Below, piece after piece: positions 48,802 through 59,450 of a stretch of 64,000 nt of DNA; within the stretch, counting starts at the first letter, position 1; each line of letters starts with the position of its first letter. A model generated the notes under the pieces. That model ran no database searches and had not been told where the DNA came from. It saw only the letters and a program-made list of their open reading frames with translations. The stretch comes from an uncultured Lachnospira sp. (GTDB lineage: Bacteria; Bacillota; Clostridia; Lachnospirales; Lachnospiraceae), in NCBI GenBank assembly GCA_946186125.1, contig CAMHLZ010000004.1, forward strand, positions 1 to 64,000, written 5' to 3'. Position numbers and translations under genes: made by a program.

Positions 48802-51800
48802 TTAGTTAAGATTAAATAATGATCTTATAACAACTTTTGCAGATGCAAAACTATACTTTGTAAGTATGTCTGTTGTGTTCTTATATTTTTCATACGTCTT
48901 ATTATTAATAGTACTTACTACTAATCTATAACCATCTTCTTCAAACAGCTTAGCAACTTTCTTTCCTTCAGATAATCCTGAACCACCGTGAAGTGATGTG
49001 TAGAAGTCTGCCAGGTCTGTATATGATAAGTAGAATGTAGTTTCTCTTCTGTTAACAAGCTCTGTACCTGAAATGTTCATAACATTTCCTGAGGCATCCT
49101 TAAGCATTGAAGTCGTTCCACCACCAAACGCCGGCTGATTTAACAACTTATCTGTACCTGCATCATACATACCATTTCCATTCTTATCAAGGAAAATATA
49201 TGCATTAAGGAAGTCATGCTCTACACCTGCAACTTCATCATAGTCAGTTGCCTTAAATGTAACCTTGAGTGACTTATCTGTCTCATATCCATATAATACA
49301 TCCTGCTGACCTGTAGCCGTTGTAACAGATACCGAATCAGTATAAGTAACATCAGGAGCAAAGTTTCCAAGCTTGATAGCCGCTACAACAGTATTAACAA
49401 ATAACAGACACTCATTAGCCTTATTGTCAATCTTTCTATGTCCGGCACCTGTATATGTTATATTACCTTTAGAATAAATGTAATAGTTATTTGAACCGTC
49501 ACCCTTAGTAGCATCATAATAAGTTCCTTTGTTTCCACTAAGTGTATACCAAACAGTTGTATCATCATCCTCAACATCCAGTTTCAAGTACTGGAAGTGA
49601 GTATCAGTACCTAACGTAAGCTCATCTCCAATAACGAACGGATAGATAGAAATCTGACCCTTATTAGTACACTCAGTCTTTTTAGTAATCAACCAGTCAC
49701 CATAAGCATTAGTTCCAATTTTGCTAGAACCATTCAAATAATTCCAATCACCTGTACCGGTTGAATACCACATTACCTGTCCGTCAACATAACCTCTCAT
49801 CGCACCGCGATAACCAAGATCCGGATCAGAAATCTGTGAATCATCTAACAAATACTTTCTGGCATTATACAATGATCTTGCCGGTTTGTACAACCATGAT
49901 AAGTATCTGAACGAACCATCTGCAGTATTTGGTGCATCAACTATAGCCTCTGTTGAGAATGAAGCTCCATATGCATCCATTCCAAGAATACCTCTCAAAT
50001 ATGAAGTATTATATCTAGCAAAGTTCGTATTATAACCGTGAGACTGACCAAATGATTTTCCACCATTTGCATCAACATAATAATTAAATGAAGTAATATA
50101 ACTTGAATTATCATGTGCAAATAAAAGTGAATGATCCAATCCTCCATCTTCTGCTTTTGCCGTAAAGTAATCGACATTCTTTAAACAGTGGATATTATCA
50201 ATATCAAGTACTTCGTAACTGTCTGAATATCCAAATACAATCATGTCGTACTCTTTACCTTCATCTGAAGCATCTGATTTTTGATCTTTATAATACTTTA
50301 ACTTTCTAACTTTAATTCTCTGGTCTGTTCTTGGATCATAACTATCACCACAATCATTCCAGTTCTTAACAAAGTCAGGATACATTATCTTATCAACTCT
50401 GATATCATAATCCTGAATATAACCTTTGTACTTATCAATCATGCCTGTGAAATCAAGTGTAGAACCACCCTGGGCACCACCCCAGTTATTCGTAGCCTGA
50501 CAACTTACCCACAAAACGTTAACTCTTCGTTTTTCTTTCTTAAATGCTGAAAAACCTGTATATTCCCAATAATTTGAACCGTTAACCTTATTTACTGCTA
50601 CAAGTCTCCAAGGTACAAAACCTTCTACTCCACCAGGCCATTTACTATTCTTTGTAGCAACTGTAATCTGTCCCGTCTTCATATTAAAATACGTATCAGC
50701 AAGATCAAGCTCAACAGTTCTGTCAGAATTAAAGTTACCTGTACCTGATTTATCAATGTACATCTTAAATTCATAATTATCCTTAATCCACTCTAATGGT
50801 TTTTCTACATTAACATTTGGCTCAAGTGTAAAGTAACATGTAGCACCATTAACATCTTCTAAGTTACCAACACTACCTAAAGATAATAAGTTACCGTTTT
50901 TATCTCTGTCATATTCCTGTGGTGTATGAATCAGTTTAAAATCAACCTGGACATTTCTTTGTATAGCATATCCAAGACCGCCCTTATACTTCTCATCTGC
51001 ACCCAAAAATTTAGGATTCTTTCCTGTTCTTGCGTTAGAAACACTTACAATACTTGCATAATCAAGACCATCTCTGATATCCCCTGCTCCAAGGCCCTTT
51101 GCCTGTTTAATAAATGCATAAAGTTTTGTATGCTTATCTAAATATTTCCACTTAGATGCAACGTCATATGAAGCAGATGCAGCATTGATTGTTGTACAAT
51201 CTACATAATCATCTGAATCAAGTAATCCGTCTGCAAATAAAATCGGATAACCACCTTTCACGTAATCAAGCAAATCGTCCATTCTTGCAACAGTAATATC
51301 ATTACCTGACAATCTCGTAGTAATATCTCCTTTATTTTGAACATAATTCAAAGCAGGATTTAAATAATTCTTTCCATTCTTAAACTCTGCGAAGAAATAT
51401 TCTTTCCAGATATTTAAATCTTTCTGAACATTAGTCTTCACACTTCCTACCACAGAATAATCTGAAGCAACAGTTCCTCTTAAAGAACCTCCTACTGCTC
51501 TTTCCTGTCCGATTCCTGTATAGACGAGACCATTCATAAAATAACTCTCACCCATAACAGTACTGTTACCATAAAATGCTCTTTCTATTGTAGTACCATC
51601 AGCAGCCTTATATGTCTTCTTATTCATATATCCCGGATTTATTCCAAAATATACCATATCATATGTGCCGTTAAGTCGCTCATGTCGTGTATCAAACTCT
51701 CTTACGCTGACAGTCTCAACTGTAAAGTAATTATTATAATTTGTTTCATTCATCGCCGGAAGTTCAACTCTCATCCAGTCAGCTAATTCCTGAAACTTCT

Positions 51801-54585
51801 TATATTCTGTAAAATCACTTACACCACCTGTTGGCTGTATCTCCAGAATCTTGAAAGGAATACTCTGAATCTGATTAAGACTGATACCCATAATCTCTCT
51901 GATTATCTCAGCTTTTGTCTTCCCATCTCCTTCTTTTAAAACCATTTTCTTTTGTGGTTCCTTATCTGATCCTGAGAATTTAGTTCCCTCTGTCTTAGTA
52001 ACCGGCCATCTCTTTAAAGTCTTATTATATATATTTGCAGCTCCGGTTACATTAGAATCTGTTCCAGGCACACTTGCAGTATTAGTTATATAAAACAGTA
52101 CGCCGTCTGATAGTGTACCTTTATATACTTCTGTATAGTTGAATTCACCCCAGTCAGCTCTGTTAATATAGAAATAAATCTGACTTGTTGTGGCAGGAAC
52201 ATCTACATAATATGTACATTTGTAATATTGATTTGTCTTATATGAATTACTACTGTAATTCTTAGTCATATCATATGTCGCAATCTGACCTACCTGAACC
52301 TGCTCAGTCTTTTCATTTCCATCTAAATCTTTATATTTATATTCTGCACCCTGATATCCGGCAACTACACAGTTATGCCACCAGTTAGCATTTCCGCCAT
52401 CAAGATTCTTTGTACAGAAATATACTCTGATATATGGTAATGTTATTTCTTCATAAGCTGCTGAAATAGCTTTTCCTTTATAATCTTCCGCTGCAAATGC
52501 CTTTCCACCAAAATATCCGTCGTCATCAGCTGAAGGTACGTATGCAAATACATTATCTTTAACATAACTTGTTCCGGCCTCAGCAAGCACAGAACCATCT
52601 GCATTGTAAACTTTACCAACTACCGCCGGCTGACAGAATTTTGATTTGTCAGCTGAGCCTTCATCAGCGTAGCTGTCACAAAATGTTCCTGCAAACCATT
52701 CAGGTGTTGTAGAACCATTCAAAATACCATTTTCATTAATGCTTGATTTAACAGTATCAAAATAATCCTTTGTCATCTGTCTTAATACTAAAAGTAACTT
52801 ATACATATTGTTACTGCTTCCAGGTGCTGTAGTATAATCTCCGAGTGTCTTTGATGACAATAATTCAGTATTATACATTAATGCAATTCCATCTGACGTA
52901 ATCTTATCATACATCGCTAAAGCCACAGACCATGAAGGAATATCACAAGATACATCGTTAGAACCTATTTCATTGTTCACATATTCAAACAAGTCATTCT
53001 TAATCTTATCAATAGAATATGACCATTCAAATCCACCCTCAGGCTTCTCTTTCTGAACAGAAAGTGCACCTTCACTAAGTTCTCCAAGTCTTGTAATGTA
53101 TTTTTCAAGATTATATGATTTATATTCTGCTAAGTCCATAAGTGTAAAATATTCGTCGAATTCATCTTCTGTTATGGCAGCAATGTCACCAGATTTACCT
53201 GCAACTCCTGCAACTGTATTAAACGCCTTATCTTTTTCAGCATCATTAACTGTTAATATATAATTAGCGCCGAAATAATCGTTAATATTATCAGCATCAG
53301 CAGCATCAATTGTTTCATATATTCCCATAAATGCTGATGTATATTCATCGATATTTTCAGGTATATACTTATAATCTCCTGAGATACAATAAATACCTGT
53401 TATTGCTTTCGATACATAAGGCGTAAAATCAAACCCGTCTATTGGATTACCATCAGCATCAAATGATTCAGGTAATGTCTTAGCTATTATATTTTTTAAT
53501 GTAGATATACCATTATCTCTGTTATTATTATTTACTGCAGCAATACCTTTTAAAATCTTTTTATTGGTTCTTAATGAATTATCCTTAATATATGTAACAT
53601 AATCATCAGCATTTTCATCAACATAACCGTTAAAAGTACTTAAAGCAGCTTTAAATCTGACAATATCATCATCTGAAAGTGTAGCGGCATCAACATAACC
53701 GGCTACTATATTTTTAGCATTCTTTTTAAAATCTTCATTTATCTTTTCAATCGCTGCTGTTATCTTTGTGACTGATTCATCTACAGTTGAACCTGTAAGT
53801 GAATTCTTCTCTAATGCCGCAATTCCTGAAATATATTCAGTAATGAAATGCTTATCACAATTTGTAATACCAGCCATATCAAATGTATCAAGTGTCAAAG
53901 CTTTTGCAGCAGATGCTCTTCCTGCAGCTGTTGTAATAGTTTTAACAGCAATCTCTTTTACAGACATTGATGTACTGTATGTACTTGCATAATTACACCC
54001 ATAATCACCTTTTGCAACACCGTCTTTTCCGCTGTTCATAATCTGGTCATAATAGTACAAAAGATTCGGATCATAATCGGCCGAATTAATATAAACAAGA
54101 TCAACATTATTAAAATCATCTTCTGACAACTCAGAAGCAGTAACAACTTTAACTGTTATTGTATCTCCATCTTCATACATATATCCGTCAAGAACATCGT
54201 CAGCAAATTTCGTACCATTTGTTGCTACAACTGTGTAATTTCCCGGTGTTCCTGTAATATCGTATCCTGTAGCATCCTTAAACTCAGCAAAATCTATATC
54301 ACCTGTATAAGCTTCAATTGCCTCGTTTGTAATAGGAGCACTGTCACCACCGACCGTATAACCTAATATCTGCTGACCACGCTGTGCGACAATCTCAAGA
54401 ATCGTTATGTTCTTTGTATAAGTATAAGAGACTGTTCCATCATCATTTTTTGTCATTTTAAAAACGCCGGCAAGTATATTAGAGCCATATAAACTTGCTA
54501 CACCGACACATAGCAGAATTGCCGCCATAATAATGCCGGTAATTGCCATCTTTTTTCTGTTTCTCTTAAAAAATCTTCTAGACAT
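48802..54585 (-). CDS. Giant membrane-anchored extracellular protein (DUF5057-like) at the end of the type IV pilus operon
   Basis: N-terminal TM (MAITGIIMAAILLCVGVASLYG), 1927 aa, repeated ILEI.../DMVYFG modules; directly downstream of minor pilins. Confidence 0.7.
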   Translation of the reverse strand: MSRRFFKRNRKKMAITGIIMAAILLCVGVASLYGSNILAGVFKMTKNDDGTVSYTYTKNITILEIVAQRGQQILGYTVGGDSAPITNEAIEAYTGDIDFAEFKDATGYDITGTPGNYTVVATNGTKFADDVLDGYMYEDGDTITVKVVTASELSEDDFNNVDLVYINSADYDPNLLYYYDQIMNSGKDGVAKGDYGCNYASTYSTSMSVKEIAVKTITTAAGRASAAKALTLDTFDMAGITNCDKHFITEYISGIAALEKNSLTGSTVDESVTKITAAIEKINEDFKKNAKNIVAGYVDAATLSDDDIVRFKAALSTFNGYVDENADDYVTYIKDNSLRTNKKILKGIAAVNNNNRDNGISTLKNIIAKTLPESFDADGNPIDGFDFTPYVSKAITGIYCISGDYKYIPENIDEYTSAFMGIYETIDAADADNINDYFGANYILTVNDAEKDKAFNTVAGVAGKSGDIAAITEDEFDEYFTLMDLAEYKSYNLEKYITRLGELSEGALSVQKEKPEGGFEWSYSIDKIKNDLFEYVNNEIGSNDVSCDIPSWSVALAMYDKITSDGIALMYNTELLSSKTLGDYTTAPGSSNNMYKLLLVLRQMTKDYFDTVKSSINENGILNGSTTPEWFAGTFCDSYADEGSADKSKFCQPAVVGKVYNADGSVLAEAGTSYVKDNVFAYVPSADDDGYFGGKAFAAEDYKGKAISAAYEEITLPYIRVYFCTKNLDGGNANWWHNCVVAGYQGAEYKYKDLDGNEKTEQVQVGQIATYDMTKNYSSNSYKTNQYYKCTYYVDVPATTSQIYFYINRADWGEFNYTEVYKGTLSDGVLFYITNTASVPGTDSNVTGAANIYNKTLKRWPVTKTEGTKFSGSDKEPQKKMVLKEGDGKTKAEIIREIMGISLNQIQSIPFKILEIQPTGGVSDFTEYKKFQELADWMRVELPAMNETNYNNYFTVETVSVREFDTRHERLNGTYDMVYFGINPGYMNKKTYKAADGTTIERAFYGNSTVMGESYFMNGLVYTGIGQERAVGGSLRGTVASDYSVVGSVKTNVQKDLNIWKEYFFAEFKNGKNYLNPALNYVQNKGDITTRLSGNDITVARMDDLLDYVKGGYPILFADGLLDSDDYVDCTTINAASASYDVASKWKYLDKHTKLYAFIKQAKGLGAGDIRDGLDYASIVSVSNARTGKNPKFLGADEKYKGGLGYAIQRNVQVDFKLIHTPQEYDRDKNGNLLSLGSVGNLEDVNGATCYFTLEPNVNVEKPLEWIKDNYEFKMYIDKSGTGNFNSDRTVELDLADTYFNMKTGQITVATKNSKWPGGVEGFVPWRLVAVNKVNGSNYWEYTGFSAFKKEKRRVNVLWVSCQATNNWGGAQGGSTLDFTGMIDKYKGYIQDYDIRVDKIMYPDFVKNWNDCGDSYDPRTDQRIKVRKLKYYKDQKSDASDEGKEYDMIVFGYSDSYEVLDIDNIHCLKNVDYFTAKAEDGGLDHSLLFAHDNSSYITSFNYYVDANGGKSFGQSHGYNTNFARYNTSYLRGILGMDAYGASFSTEAIVDAPNTADGSFRYLSWLYKPARSLYNARKYLLDDSQISDPDLGYRGAMRGYVDGQVMWYSTGTGDWNYLNGSSKIGTNAYGDWLITKKTECTNKGQISIYPFVIGDELTLGTDTHFQYLKLDVEDDDTTVWYTLSGNKGTYYDATKGDGSNNYYIYSKGNITYTGAGHRKIDNKANECLLFVNTVVAAIKLGNFAPDVTYTDSVSVTTATGQQDVLYGYETDKSLKVTFKATDYDEVAGVEHDFLNAYIFLDKNGNGMYDAGTDKLLNQPAFGGGTTSMLKDASGNVMNISGTELVNRRETTFYLSYTDLADFYTSLHGGSGLSEGKKVAKLFEEDGYRLVVSTINNKTYEKYKNTTDILTKYSFASAKVVIRSLFNLN

Positions 54586-54607
54586 CCTGCATACCTCCTT
54601 TTACAAT

Positions 54608-55156
54608 TTATTTATTTCTGAATTTGTATTTCTTAATTATTTTATCAGTCTTATTATTTAATGATACATCAAATTCAACCTCAACGAGTCCAGACTTCTC
54701 ACCCGTTGCCAATGCTGTCTTTACATGTCCTGTAGCATCTGTCTCGTATTCATCTAACACATATGACACGTTGAATAAAGAAACGTTAGATGAAAGAAGA
54801 TGTTTTTTCAAATCTGCCCCAACTGTATCAGTCAATCCATATAATGCAAGCTTTCCGCTTCCATCATAACATATTTTCTGATATCCTGTATCAAATACAG
54901 TCCATGTAGTTCCGCTATACACAACGGATGTTATGTCCGATGTTGAAGCCTTTCCGTTTTCAACAGCATCTACTATTGCATTTTCAATAAATTGTGTTTC
55001 CTCCTGGAGTTCTGCATTTTTACGACTCATGTCGTAACTCCTTAGTCCCGTCAGCACAAACGAATACGCAGCAACTATAACTATGCACGATATCGCTAAT
55101 CCAACAAGTAACTCCACAAGAGTGAAACCCGAATCACTCATTTTTTCCTTATTCAT
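54608..55156 (-). CDS. Minor pilin, GspJ/PilW-like (prepilin N-terminus)
   Basis: Class III prepilin motif SGFTLVELLVGLAISCIVIVAAYSFV. Confidence 0.85.
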   Translation of the reverse strand: MNKEKMSDSGFTLVELLVGLAISCIVIVAAYSFVLTGLRSYDMSRKNAELQEETQFIENAIVDAVENGKASTSDITSVVYSGTTWTVFDTGYQKICYDGSGKLALYGLTDTVGADLKKHLLSSNVSLFNVSYVLDEYETDATGHVKTALATGEKSGLVEVEFDVSLNNKTDKIIKKYKFRNK

Positions 55157-55170
55157 ATTTCCACCCTTTC

Positions 55171-55716
55171 CTATTCCTCGAAGAATTTTCCTGTGCTTAA
55201 CGCTAATCCGATCGTCTTCGAATATTTTGTTCCTGAATAAACCTCTATACCATCTATATCGGTACTTGCACCACCGGATTTTATATACGCATTTTTGAAT
55301 TTTCCGCTTCTTGAATACTCAATCCATATATAATCTCCGCTGGCAAAATCAATCATCGCACCCGTTGATGAATTCCTTACTCTTAATTTATTCTTCGAAC
55401 CAAGACTCTCAGATTCAAAAAGCTTTCCGGCTGGAGTAGGAACAGAATATGATGTAGCATCACAATCCTTTACAACATCTGCTACAATATTATTACCGCT
55501 GTAATATATAGCTGATGCCCACTGACCACCCTTTGAAACTGTCTGAGTCCTTGAAGACGACATTGTATCTTCTACTGCTTTGTATCCCTGTTTGAAATTA
55601 CTTAGTCCTATCAGACTGTAAATTCCAACGCTTGCTCCGGTAACAACGGCCATAATAGCAATTGTTACAATAATCTCAATCAACGAAAAACCTAAATCCT
55701 TTTTATTATGACGCAT
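55171..55716 (-). CDS. Minor pilin, GspH-like (prepilin N-terminus)
   Basis: LGFSLIEIIVTIAIMAVVTGASVGIYSLIG. Confidence 0.85.
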   Translation of the reverse strand: MRHNKKDLGFSLIEIIVTIAIMAVVTGASVGIYSLIGLSNFKQGYKAVEDTMSSSRTQTVSKGGQWASAIYYSGNNIVADVVKDCDATSYSVPTPAGKLFESESLGSKNKLRVRNSSTGAMIDFASGDYIWIEYSRSGKFKNAYIKSGGASTDIDGIEVYSGTKYSKTIGLALSTGKFFEE

Positions 55717-55737
55717 TGTTAACCCTCACTTTCTAAA

Positions 55738-58359
55738 CTAATCGGCGTTCTTTCTCCAATTTTCCATCGTTAAAAATGTATCAAATGTAAATCCATTAGC
55801 ATCAAGTCCTGATAATAAATCTCCATCTTTGCTTATAAGCTTAGGCGTTGAGCTTCCACTTAAAAGAGTATGCATGAAATCAGACTTTCTTCTGATTAAC
55901 TGAATTAAATCAGGATTTGCAGTAAATGTATGATCTCCATCTACCGTAATATTTCCACCTGCTATAATCATTCCTTCAAAATCACAGTCAACTTTAACAT
56001 TACCTGTTGTTATCAATATACCATAAGCTGTAGTACCGCCACCTGATGCAGTCTTAAATGTAGAAGTTGAATAACTGCTGTCATTCTTTCCATCACCTCT
56101 TACTACTATTGCAAACTTAGAAGATGTCATTCCACAAGCTGCTAACTCAGAAGCAGTTACTGTAGGTACAATAGCATACGATGTACCAAAAGGGAACGTT
56201 GTATCTGTATACTCACCAAATCTGTATATCTGCTCACTTGTAATTGAATCAAGCAATGGACGATTTATAAAATTATCAAATGGTGAATTGTTTTCCTTAC
56301 CTGTCTCAATAACACTTACAACCTTAGATGATGAACCTACATTTGAAATTGTATTCATATCATCTCTGTCATCAGTAATGTTATACATCATGTTTCCATA
56401 ACGTAATCTTACATCCTTAATTATTTCACAGAACTCATCTTCACTGATTCCGTTTTCTTCATATGGAATATTTCTATCTCCAAGTAAAGCACCGCCTGAT
56501 GCCTGTATTGCCGTACCGACTGTATAAGAAGTAGTACCTGCACCGAGAGTTAAATCTCTAACATCCATACCATGTTCTGCTCCAACAGCCTCAACCATAG
56601 TACTATATGCACTATTAGTTGTATTTCTAACCATATCAGCTACACGTTCTGTAAGTACTGAAGGATTATTCTCTTTCATATAGAAGTATACACCATTTGT
56701 ACCAACAAGCTTAGCTATAACATTATTAGTATCAAGTCCAAGTGCTGAATATAACTGCTCTTTAGTATATGAATATGGATTAAGTCCTGTTACTGATAAA
56801 AGCTGACTTAAATCACTAGGATTACCTTTAATCAATTTGTTTGGATCTGCTGTGTTCTGGTACATCGCCGGATTATCTATCAGATAAATCTTCTGATTAC
56901 CCTTTACAGATACAGACTCAGCAGTCATATATGTAGCTCCTGTTCCGTCTGCCACACCTGTCGTCAAATCAATAAATGCTCTTCCCCCTACTACAAACTG
57001 TTTATTACCATCTGTAGTTAACTTTACGCTTGCGCTGTCACCATTTACGATAACGGCACTTCTAAGCTCATGCTCCATAACAGGCGATCCGTCACCCCTG
57101 AATCCGCTTACCGCTGAACTGTTACTTTCAGCAACAATATTAGAACTCAGTCTTGACTCATCACCATTATATCCAAATCCATAATAAGAACCTGTAATGG
57201 TTACGTTATCACTATTACCGTTTACTTCCAAATCATCCTTAACATATGCGTCACCTTTTATCTGCATATCAGCAGACTGTCCTTCAAGAATTAAATCTTT
57301 AGCATATACTCTTAATGATTTTAACTTAGAAGCATCTTTTATGTATTTATTCGCTGTTAAAGATTCGCCGTTTGCTTCAAACTTTGAATTATTACCTTTA
57401 AGTATAACTTTTCCTCTCGACAATACATTGCCGGAATTAGTTACAAAACTGGCTCCATCTCCAATCGAAATACCTTCTTTGTCAACCCATTTATGATTTG
57501 TAGTTGTATTGCTATAGTTATGATAATCACCGGCAAACAAGTTACCGTTTAACACTATTTTAGAACCACTTCCAACCACTATGGATGCTTCGTCCAAATC
57601 TGAACTTGCATCATCTCTTCCAGATGCTTCACCACTTGCAACCAATGCATATTCAAAGAACTTATCATATTGTTCTTCTGAAACATCTGAAAAATCAAAT
57701 TTTATATCAGGTACATCTACTACAAAATCAGTCGTTATAGATGAAATATATTTCTGACTTCCTGATTCTCCGGTAACTTTTACATTTCTGATTGCAATGC
57801 GGTCAATCTTAGAATCACCGTCAACATCTTCGTAAGTTAAATATGTAGAATCTGCTGCAGTAGCAGCTACTACCTTACTTACCGTAATTGTAACTCCAAG
57901 TGAACTATACTTTGTAGTATTGATATAGCTGTTTAAATTTGCAACAACATCATCTATCTGTGTTACTACATTACTAAACGCATAGTCAAGAGCACCTGAA
58001 GCATCTTTATGATTCTGAAAATGATCAATATACGTATTTCTAAATACATCATCTGCAGATGCCGTCATGTTATATGTAGCACCTGAAACCTGCACGTAAG
58101 AAGCTAAAGCTTTATTATAAGCCTGCTCTGCCGAATCTGAAACTTCTTTACCAAGCTTTGAATAAATATCATCTATCGCCATCTCAGTATAATAGAAGTT
58201 CTGTTTAGTCTTTAAGTTGCTTACCTTCATTCTATAGTTAACGAATGTACTCTGCATGATGACAGTTCCAATAACCCCCACCACAACAATACCAATTAAT
58301 ACTATAGCTAAGGTATCACCTTTATTATTCAGTTTTAATTTTTTCAAAAAAGACTTCAT
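55738..58359 (-). CDS. Very large GspK/PilX-like minor pilin with beta-solenoid-like ectodomain
   Basis: KLNNKGDTLAIVLIGIVVVGVIGTVIMQSTFVNYRMKVSNLKTKQNFYYTEMAIDDIYSKL; start trimmed to MKSFLKKLK. Confidence 0.7.
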   Translation of the reverse strand: MKSFLKKLKLNNKGDTLAIVLIGIVVVGVIGTVIMQSTFVNYRMKVSNLKTKQNFYYTEMAIDDIYSKLGKEVSDSAEQAYNKALASYVQVSGATYNMTASADDVFRNTYIDHFQNHKDASGALDYAFSNVVTQIDDVVANLNSYINTTKYSSLGVTITVSKVVAATAADSTYLTYEDVDGDSKIDRIAIRNVKVTGESGSQKYISSITTDFVVDVPDIKFDFSDVSEEQYDKFFEYALVASGEASGRDDASSDLDEASIVVGSGSKIVLNGNLFAGDYHNYSNTTTNHKWVDKEGISIGDGASFVTNSGNVLSRGKVILKGNNSKFEANGESLTANKYIKDASKLKSLRVYAKDLILEGQSADMQIKGDAYVKDDLEVNGNSDNVTITGSYYGFGYNGDESRLSSNIVAESNSSAVSGFRGDGSPVMEHELRSAVIVNGDSASVKLTTDGNKQFVVGGRAFIDLTTGVADGTGATYMTAESVSVKGNQKIYLIDNPAMYQNTADPNKLIKGNPSDLSQLLSVTGLNPYSYTKEQLYSALGLDTNNVIAKLVGTNGVYFYMKENNPSVLTERVADMVRNTTNSAYSTMVEAVGAEHGMDVRDLTLGAGTTSYTVGTAIQASGGALLGDRNIPYEENGISEDEFCEIIKDVRLRYGNMMYNITDDRDDMNTISNVGSSSKVVSVIETGKENNSPFDNFINRPLLDSITSEQIYRFGEYTDTTFPFGTSYAIVPTVTASELAACGMTSSKFAIVVRGDGKNDSSYSTSTFKTASGGGTTAYGILITTGNVKVDCDFEGMIIAGGNITVDGDHTFTANPDLIQLIRRKSDFMHTLLSGSSTPKLISKDGDLLSGLDANGFTFDTFLTMENWRKNAD

Positions 58360-58372
58360 ATAATATTCCTCC

Positions 58373-59422
58373 CTAGCCAAGTGTCAACTTTGTTGATGTA
58401 AACTTAGATGTCTTAGAACCGTGTTTAACTTCAACTGTAATATCATAAATCCTATTAGATTCTATAGACGATAACAATGTAGAATCATATGTTGATTCAA
58501 TCGGCGTACCTGCAACACTCAGATTAGTATATATATCACACACTTTGTCAGCCTTATCCTTCACATAGCTTACAAATCCATATGTCGTGAATGTCGCACC
58601 TGTATATTCCTTAATACTGAAATTGCTTGTTTTTAACTTACTTGGCACATCCTGTTGTGATGCTAAACATACTGTAACAGGAATTTCATCACCATCATCA
58701 TCCGTCGGAAGATCAGATTCCTCAATCTCATTTTCTATGAATAGCTGATCATTATCACTCATTGCAGCATAAACCATATACAATGTAGGTGGAGCCTGAT
58801 GTTCATCATACTTAAAACTTTTACTTATAATATCCTCAAATTTTGCTACAGATCCGGTACTGTTAAAATATTCTATGTCAAGACTATATATATACTTGCC
58901 ATCAGGAGCTGCCGCATCATATGAAGGATCGTATTCCATCTTTATAGTACACTTTCTATAATACCCCGAACCACCATGTGCTGCCTGCACTTTAGTATCA
59001 TTAATATAAAATGCTGAAACGATGGACATCGTATTATCACCTTTTAAATTTGATATAGTAGGCATATCACCATTTATTACAGATGATGCTGATGGCTCAA
59101 GCTTAACACTTGCCGTATATCCTGAGGGAACTGCTACAAGTGATTGTAAATCCGAATTTGACATATCAAATGTATATATAGTTCCTGTAGGATCTTTTGT
59201 ACACGTAAACTGGTTTTCCAACAAACTAAGCGGCTTTGCCTTAAATTCTTCCGCAATCTCTTCAGCAACATCCGCCGCATTCTGGCTTTCAGAACCCTTT
59301 AAGTTATTATTACCTGCTATAACAAAAGCCGACAAAAAAGGAGCTACAATAATAGCCAGTATTGCCACAGTAATAATCAACTCTACCAGTGTAAAACCTC
59401 TGTTTCGATTCATCTCATCCAT
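58373..59422 (-). CDS. Minor pilin, GspI/PilV-like (prepilin N-terminus)
   Basis: MNRNRGFTLVELIITVAILAIIVAPFLSAFVIAGNNN; start trimmed from the ORF start that overlaps pilO. Confidence 0.85.
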   Translation of the reverse strand: MDEMNRNRGFTLVELIITVAILAIIVAPFLSAFVIAGNNNLKGSESQNAADVAEEIAEEFKAKPLSLLENQFTCTKDPTGTIYTFDMSNSDLQSLVAVPSGYTASVKLEPSASSVINGDMPTISNLKGDNTMSIVSAFYINDTKVQAAHGGSGYYRKCTIKMEYDPSYDAAAPDGKYIYSLDIEYFNSTGSVAKFEDIISKSFKYDEHQAPPTLYMVYAAMSDNDQLFIENEIEESDLPTDDDGDEIPVTVCLASQQDVPSKLKTSNFSIKEYTGATFTTYGFVSYVKDKADKVCDIYTNLSVAGTPIESTYDSTLLSSIESNRIYDITVEVKHGSKTSKFTSTKLTLG

Positions 59423-59450
59423 TATCATAATCTCCTTTCTCACAGTCACA

